Below are positions 58,691-64,000 of a stretch of 64,000 bases of DNA, piece after piece. This DNA is from Chara braunii (Eukaryota; Streptophyta; Charophyceae; Charales; Characeae): contig BFEA01000014.1 in NCBI GenBank assembly GCA_003427395.1, positions 1,580,296 through 1,644,295 on the forward strand, read 5' to 3'. The position numbers were made by a program, and so were the translations under genes. The stretch's first letter is position 1; every line of letters starts with the position of its first letter. The notes beneath the pieces are model-generated. The model worked only from the letters and a program-made list of their open reading frames with translations, did no database searches and had not been told where the DNA came from.

Positions 58691-59108
58691 CGCGCGGGGG
58701 CCGAAGCGCTCGACACCGCCGCAAATTACCGTTGTTCCTGGTGGAACGACACTCGGGGATGAATGATGTAAAAATTATGCTTTATTTACTTGGCTAAGAG
58801 AAAGGTTAGTAACTTTCACCTCTATAGAGAAAAAGAAGATAATTCCTTCTAGTACTCTATATTCTGGTACATCTGGTACTAACTTTGATCTTGGACTCGC
58901 AAAAAGAGTGTAGCTTCAAAGTCATTTTAATAATGACTTTTAGTTCTAAAAACTGTTATTGTGACTTTCGTTCACAGTAATTTGTAAGGCTTATTGATAG
59001 ATGATTGAACATTTGTGGCATGTTTTCATTGATGAAGCGACATCCGAGTAAGTTATTTTGATGGTTAAGCATAACACTTACAAGTGAGACCTGAAATTGT
59101 TTTAATAG

Positions 59109-60359
59109 TTGTTAAATTATCAACGAGATAATTCGATCATTAATATAGTTTACGCCTTTTTGCAGGGCGATAAAATGACGGAAGAAACTTTTAACGACAT
59201 GCCTCTCTTCAAAGGAAGCAGGGTCGTTGTAGTTTTACAGGTCTTTCAGGCTTTGGCAACGCTAATGCTTTGGGGAGAAAATCACAAGTTCCTTTTCATT
59301 TTGGGGTTTGTGATTGAAGAATTCAAGGTTGAGGTTTGACATCTTTTACGCGCTTCTGAAACCTGGAATGAGTTCGAGAAATTGATGATTGTCAAATTTT
59401 CGAAACCGCCCGAAGGAGAGAAAAAGGAAGAAAGCAAAAGTCATCATCATGAAAATATGACTGAAATAACTCGGCTTGTAGAATAAAGAGATGTGGAAAG
59501 GGAAAGTCTGCCGAGAGTAGACGTCCCTCTCTTCAACGGTAATTATGTTTCTACTTTCCTTGAAAAGTTTCAGCAGCTTGCATCCATCAACAATTGGGAT
59601 GAGCCCCAGATGTTGAAAATGATTCTTAGATATGCCGAAAAAAAATTTGTAAACGTAATCCTACAAATAACTGAAACATAAAAAACATGGTCTGATTTCC
59701 GATATGTCATGTTAGAGAAGTTTTGGCTGCGAGATTGAGGATTTAAAGAAAGTCAAGTGAGACGCGTAGGTGATAAAAAAAAAGTTCATGGTTGAGTTTG
59801 AACGGACTGCTCGTCGGATACAAGGGCTAACAGAAAAATAAAGGTGTCTCATCTTTCTTGCAATTTTTTTTTAGGGAGAACAATATAAACTTATCCATGA
59901 GGTAGACGGTAAATCTGAATGGGAAAGGATTCGTTTAAATTTTAGTAATGAAAACGTAATCAGGTTCTTCGTACGCAGCTTTGCTTGCGAAACTGTGGGA
60001 GAGAGTGTCAGGTTAACAAACGAAAGACAGATTCAAATTCCGTGAAGAATCTCTCAAAAATTAGAGAGATGTTGAAAGAGATAGAGGACGATTCTCATCG
60101 TGAATATCGGAAAGCAAGGATAGAACAACCTTTAGATAATCCATGAGAGAAAGATAGGAGAAGTAAGGAGAATCGTTTAGATAGTTTTTTAACGACAACT
60201 GCTCAAAGAGTAGAACATTGCGAGTCCGCGTCTCGAAATCAACGAGACCAGCGAGTGAAGAAAGAAAGATTCTATTGGAAAAATATTATCTGTAAGAGAT
60301 GTGGTAATATCAGACACACTCTGAGTAGATGCAAGGGATTGACGGTTACAGAAAAATAG
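59109..60359 (+). pseudogene. gag of a Ty3/gypsy-like LTR element, several stops, no pol
   Basis: One reading frame, broken by several stops (for instance TGA 59337-59339 and TAA after ITET near 59680), spans 59109-60359. It starts with two successive copies of a retrotransposon Gag N-terminal block, DMPLFKGS...VFQALAT (about 59196) and DVPLFNGNYVSTFLEKFQQL (about 59520). It ends with a CCHC zinc knuckle, CKRCGNIRHTLSRC (60291-60332, C-x2-C-x4-H-x4-C), followed soon by TAG. Gag forms the particle that packages element RNA. No protease, RT or integrase follows before the 3' LTR, so the element is non-autonomous even apart from its stops. Confidence 0.75.
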
Positions 60360-60945
60360 ATTGTTAAACATTTTAATTTCATTTTTCGAGTTCACCATGA
60401 ACTCGAAATATTCTTTTGTGAGATTAATAATGTTAACTTAATGTTGATATTTTTCTTTTATGAGATAAGGATTCTATCTGATTTGACATATCATTTTATC
60501 CACGTTACTATCCCTTGAAGAACAGTCTGTTCTCCTTATTGCTGAAGAATATATGATATGGATCATTATGAAATTCCATGTGAAAATATGCATCGTGAAA
60601 TGTTTTGTTGTTGTGAGTATTTGGTTGAATGTAAGTTAAGAAATTGTGAATTTGTAGGTAGACGACTACGGTTGTTACTAGGGGAGAAGTGACTGCCTCT
60701 CCTCGTGTCAGGCATAGTCACCGTACCTCTATAATTAGGGTCTAACCAACCTTGGCTGTAAAAGGTAAGTTTTTTTCTACTCTACATGTGACAGATTGAT
60801 GAATGAAAGCATTGAAATTTGGATGGAATGTGAGTAAGTTTGCATTGCAAGCAAGATATGGTTGCGAATGGATCTCATTTATTTTAGAATGAGTATTATG
60901 GAATGTTATGACGATTGCTGAGGAATGATTATTGAAAAGTGGATT
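60360..60945. other. Post-gag spacer, no gene
   Basis: AT-rich with only short frames. It separates gag from the minisatellite. I see no pol domain. Confidence 0.5.
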
Positions 60946-61580
60946 GACTCCCATCAGCAGACTGGGGAGTGACTTCCATCAGCAACTGGGGACTTGTTCC
61001 AATCAGTAGACTAGGAGGTTATTCCCATCAGCAACTGGGGATTCATTCTCATACTTATGGAATGAAAGACCGACAGGGGGTTAAGCCTGTGAAAGACTCC
61101 GGACTAACTCCCATCAGCAGACTGGGGAGTGACTTCCATCAGCAACTGGGGACTTGTTCCCATCAATAGACTGGGAGGTCATTCCCATCAGCAGCTGGGG
61201 AGTCATTTCCATATTGATGGAATGAAAGACCCGCAGGGGGTTAAGCCTATGAAAGACCTATTAGAGGATGGTCTCACACCTCGATTTCATCAGTGGACTG
61301 GGGAGTGGTTCTCATCAGCAGACTGGGGAGTGACTTTCATCAGCAACTGGGAACTTATTTCGATCAGTAGACTGGGAGGTCATTCCCATCAGCAACTGGG
61401 GAATCATTCTCATCAGAAAGCTAGAAAGTAATCCCCATCAGTACACTGTGGATTGGTTCCCATCAATAAATTGGGGAGTGACTTCCATCAGCAACTAGGG
61501 ACTTGTTCCCATCAGTGGACTGAGAGGTTATTCCCATCAGCAACTTGGGAATCATTCCTATCAGTAGACCGGGGAATAGT
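60946..61580 (+). repeat. Minisatellite, period about 30 bp
   Basis: About 20 drifting units alternate CATCAGCAACTGGGGA and CATCAGTAGACTGGGGAG. Two longer inserts share ATGGAATGAAAGACC and GGGGGTTAAGCC. It lies between gag and the 3' LTR. The open frames of up to 100 codons are repeat translations. Confidence 0.85.
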
Positions 61581-62220
61581 TCTCTGACAAAGAACCTGTC
61601 TTAGTCAGAACGTTTGAAAAATTGGTTGAGTTGTGATGTGACTGTTTTCTTTTGAAAGACCTGCAGCGGGATGATCCTGTGAAAGGACCTGCAGGGGCAT
61701 GATCCTGTTAAGAGACCTATAGGGGAACGATCCTGTCGAATGAGTAAATTGTAAGACTTCTGGAGATTAAATCCAGTTTTATTGTTGAATGTGGATGTGA
61801 GAATTCTCATTATGTTCCGGATGTTTGTTGAATTGTTATGTATGGTAACTGCTGCTTTCACATGGGAATTTCGTAAGAATCCTAATTTCTATTTAGATAG
61901 GGAACGACGGAGAGTGTCGTTCCTTGAATGTTGGTAAAGACTCTCCGGCTTCATTCCGGATGGTTGCTTGATTGATTATACGAAGTATCTATTAAAATAT
62001 TATGAAGTTTCTATTATTATCTTGATGAAGAGCAATGGGAATGTCGCTCGGTAAGACCATTCATAAGTGATGAAGTTTAAACTACCGAAGGAATGACTCT
62101 GATCTTGGTATAAGCTTCAACCTAATTGTGATTGAGATAATTTTTTTATAAAAGAGTTCCATAAGAATCCAGACAAACCTATATTAATTGTTAATATAGG
62201 ATGAATGACGTGAAAGTCAT

Positions 62221-62240
62221 TCAATGGGGTCGGGGAATGC
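62221..62240 (+). other. Candidate polypurine tract before the 3' LTR
   Basis: AATGGGGTCGGGGAATGC immediately precedes TGTCGGGG. It is purine-rich with two C/T breaks. The position just 5' of an LTR start is as expected for plus-strand priming. Confidence 0.4.
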
Positions 62241-63014
62241 TGTCGGGGATTTGACAGGGTATTTGCCGGGGATTTTAAATGTCAGACGTTGTCCGACTTT
62301 TCGTTAGATTAAAAAATTTAATGAGACTGAAGTCTGCCAAAAGTTTATTCAGACCTGACTCATGACTGAGAAACTAAAAGTTTTCAAGCTTTTGTCCGAA
62401 CGCATGTAGCGTCCGAGAATAACGGATGTGAATGACAATGTCTTTTTATTTTTTTTAACTGCAGAAGAGCACGGACGTGGGAACGCTAAGGCTAGACCTA
62501 TTCTACCTAAAATAATATCGCGCGGCTTAGCAACCGCGCGGTTCAAGGCCTAAGCGGGCTAAAAAGAGGGATGCGCCGGGTATGGGGTCACGGCGCAAGA
62601 GGAATAGCAAGGTTTTGTTTCTGGGCCGCCGGGTTGATCTCGAGCCAGGGTGGCCCCAGAGCTGTGGCTAGGCAGCCATCCACGGGGAAGCGGCAGGCAG
62701 GCAGAGCCTGCTAGGCCACCGGCCGGCAAGGCCTGTTATACCTCAGACAGGCGGGGCCTACTAGTTCACAGGCAGGGTGGGCCTCCGAAGCATAGGCAGG
62801 CAGGGGCTGCAAAGCCCCGATAGTGAGGAATAGAGAATGGGCAGCTCTTCAGAGTCGCTCCTATCACTATCGTGATACTATCACTATATCGTGATAGGAG
62901 CTAGCCCAGTAGGCCACGGTACAGGATTGTCACCCGGCAGATACCGGGATCGAATCGGAGGAACCACACCTCTGGGCATAGCTCCTTTCTGGAGCAACCT
63001 AGTTTTTCGAGCGA

Positions 63015-63112
63015 GGCCGTTTCCGGCCGTGCGATCGATAAGATCGAGCGGCTGGAAATAGCCGCGCAGAGATTAGCATGGCCCCTGCGCAAGGATGACA
63101 AGTATAAATCGA
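63015..63112 (+). ncRNA. U6 snRNA-like module, copy 2 (well preserved 3' half)
   Basis: GATTAGCATGGCCCCTGCGC (63071-63090) followed by AAGGATGACAAGTATAAATC matches U6 almost base for base, including the AGC triad and the ISL region. The part before it has a hairpin GGCCGTTTCCGGCC, CGATAAGATCGAG and GCGGCTGGAAATAGCCGC in place of the U6 5' half. An (AATA)n tract follows, as in SINE tails. No upstream USE/TATA promoter was seen. It was probably acquired by retrotransposition into the ancestor of the LTR. Confidence 0.65.
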
Positions 63113-63219
63113 ATAATAAATAAATAAATAAAAAGTAAACAGCGCCACATGGCGCCCCGAAGATGTGCCTGAGGGCACATAATGAGTAACCGTTGGCATA
63201 CGCCAACAGTTTTATTATT

Positions 63220-63250
<31 letters not shown>

Positions 63251-63677
63251 CGACATGCTACAGGTGGAGCGCCAGATGGCGCGACGAGACGTGATGGGGA
63301 CTTGAAGTCCCCAGAAGGAGTTGTAGGCGCCCGTTTGCACGGGCATCCTTGCAAGTAAGTGCAGTTGTTTTTTCTTTTTTTTCCTTAGATTCGTTTTAAT
63401 TTTTTTTTTTTATAGATTTCGGTAGATTTTTTTTTTTCCCCTCCCTCTTCGACCATGCACCTGCGCCCGTTTAGTTTTTCAAGCGGGCAGCAAAACATTG
63501 AGGTGCCCTAACCAGGCACCTATTGCGCTCGGGTACAGACACTCAAGAGAGAGAGGGAAAAAAGAGGAAGGAATGACTGTGCCAGACTGTTTCGTCGGGT
63601 TTGTACCGACTCATCACGGGGTTGCAACCCCGACAGTCAGTCACTGCAACTGAACATGGCACTGAAGGCAGCTAGGT

Positions 63678-63679
<2 letters not shown>

Positions 63680-63766
<87 letters not shown>

Positions 63767-63767
63767 N

Positions 63768-63862
<95 letters not shown>

Positions 63863-63863
63863 C
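63680..63863. repeat. (GA)n microsatellite, about 184 nt, one N
   Basis: Nearly pure GA with an N at 63767. (TG)n-like sequence follows. Length is not reliable. Confidence 0.95.
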
Positions 63864-64000
63864 ATTCCTTTGTTTTTGTGAATGTGGGTGTGTGAGTGTG
63901 TGTGAGTGTGAGTGTGAGTGAGTGCGAGAGTGTGTATGAGGGTGCATGCACGAGACACTTTGGTGAGTGAGGATGTGTAAGGGAAAAAGGAGGAACGAGA

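Larger units (their letters stand above)
53602..58718 (+). mobile_element. Probable 5' LTR of a gag-only LTR element, about 5.1 kb (contains assembly artefacts)
   Basis: The start TGTCGAGGCA (53602) and end GCTCGACA (58711-58718) form a TGTCGAG...CTCGACA terminal inverted pair. The start recurs as TGTCGGGGAT at 62241, after which about 1.4 kb matches 53620-55040 in direct orientation, as expected for the 3' LTR. 55213-58718 matches the minus-strand repeat at 27991-31628, which ends at the same point. Inside are a U6-like module, poly(A), two mate-pair adapters, (GA)n and the 54-bp VNTR. The adapters and the (GA)n joins mean the LTR length is not proven. LTRs of 5 kb exist in Ogre-type elements. 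Confidence 0.45.
62241..64000 (+). mobile_element. 3' LTR, start only (continues past the window)
   Basis: The stretch matches 53602-55040 in direct orientation to about 63680, including the GC-rich block, the ATCACTATCGTGATAGGAGC palindromes, the U6-like module, poly(A) (about 63222-63250) and the last non-repeat words GGCAGCTAGGTGAA before (GA)n. It carries no adapter, so it shows the true order of this part. After (GA)n (63680-63863) the sequence differs from the 5' copy. Confidence 0.5.

Noticed and set aside
60946-61580. CRISPR array
   Set aside because: There are no unique spacers of equal length, the units drift, and it lies in a retroelement of a eukaryote.

Overview
This looks like nuclear DNA from a streptophyte, meaning a charophyte alga or early land plant. 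Chara is my first guess, but that is inference. Three things point there: an intact gene for a plant-type half-size ABCA transporter, organelle fragments of green-plant type (nad1, nad4 and petA), and a mass of non-LTR and LTR retrotransposons, MITEs and microsatellites. Only one intact host gene can be supported, the ABCA gene on the minus strand at 13161-16307.

Layout. 1-13 kb holds no intact gene. It carries a tiny poly(A) retroinsertion, a tRNA-derived SINE, a 134-bp hairpin MITE, a chimeric organelle insertion (nad1, antisense nad4, plastid petA), two kinds of TIR element and a U6 snRNA retropseudogene. 13.1-16.8 kb is the ABCA gene with a (GA)n tract touching its ATG. 18.2-26.2 kb is a full-length LINE (minus strand, about 8.0 kb, 10-bp target-site duplication) inserted in a tRNA-SINE-like repeat. 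It is followed head-to-head by the 5' part of a related LINE (26.8-27.99 kb). That second LINE is cut by a 3.6-kb repeat (27.99-31.63 kb) that recurs inverted at 55.2-58.7 kb. 31.6-37 kb holds compound minisatellites and a decayed Ty3/gypsy pol. 37-45.2 kb is dense in MITE-like elements lying in or beside (TA)n and ATT repeats, plus microsatellite-armed foldback units and a 385-base gap. 47.5-53.6 kb is a second, decayed LINE interrupted by a small DNA element. 53.6-64 kb is best read as a gag-only LTR element with very long LTRs.

The LINEs have the usual two-ORF plan: ORF1 with a zinc knuckle, and ORF2 with APE endonuclease, reverse transcriptase and, in the complete copy, a C-terminal zinc-binding domain. 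In both LINEs where it can be seen, ORF1 ends 14-17 nt inside the start of ORF2. The SINEs, the U6 pseudogene and the short poly(A) insertions are plausible trans-products of this machinery.

Caution on assembly. Two copies of the Nextera mate-pair junction adapter are embedded at 54249-54286 and 55046-55083. Isolated N bases occur in repeats, and (GA)n tracts join different flanks in different copies. The order of repeats around 54-55.3 kb should not be trusted.
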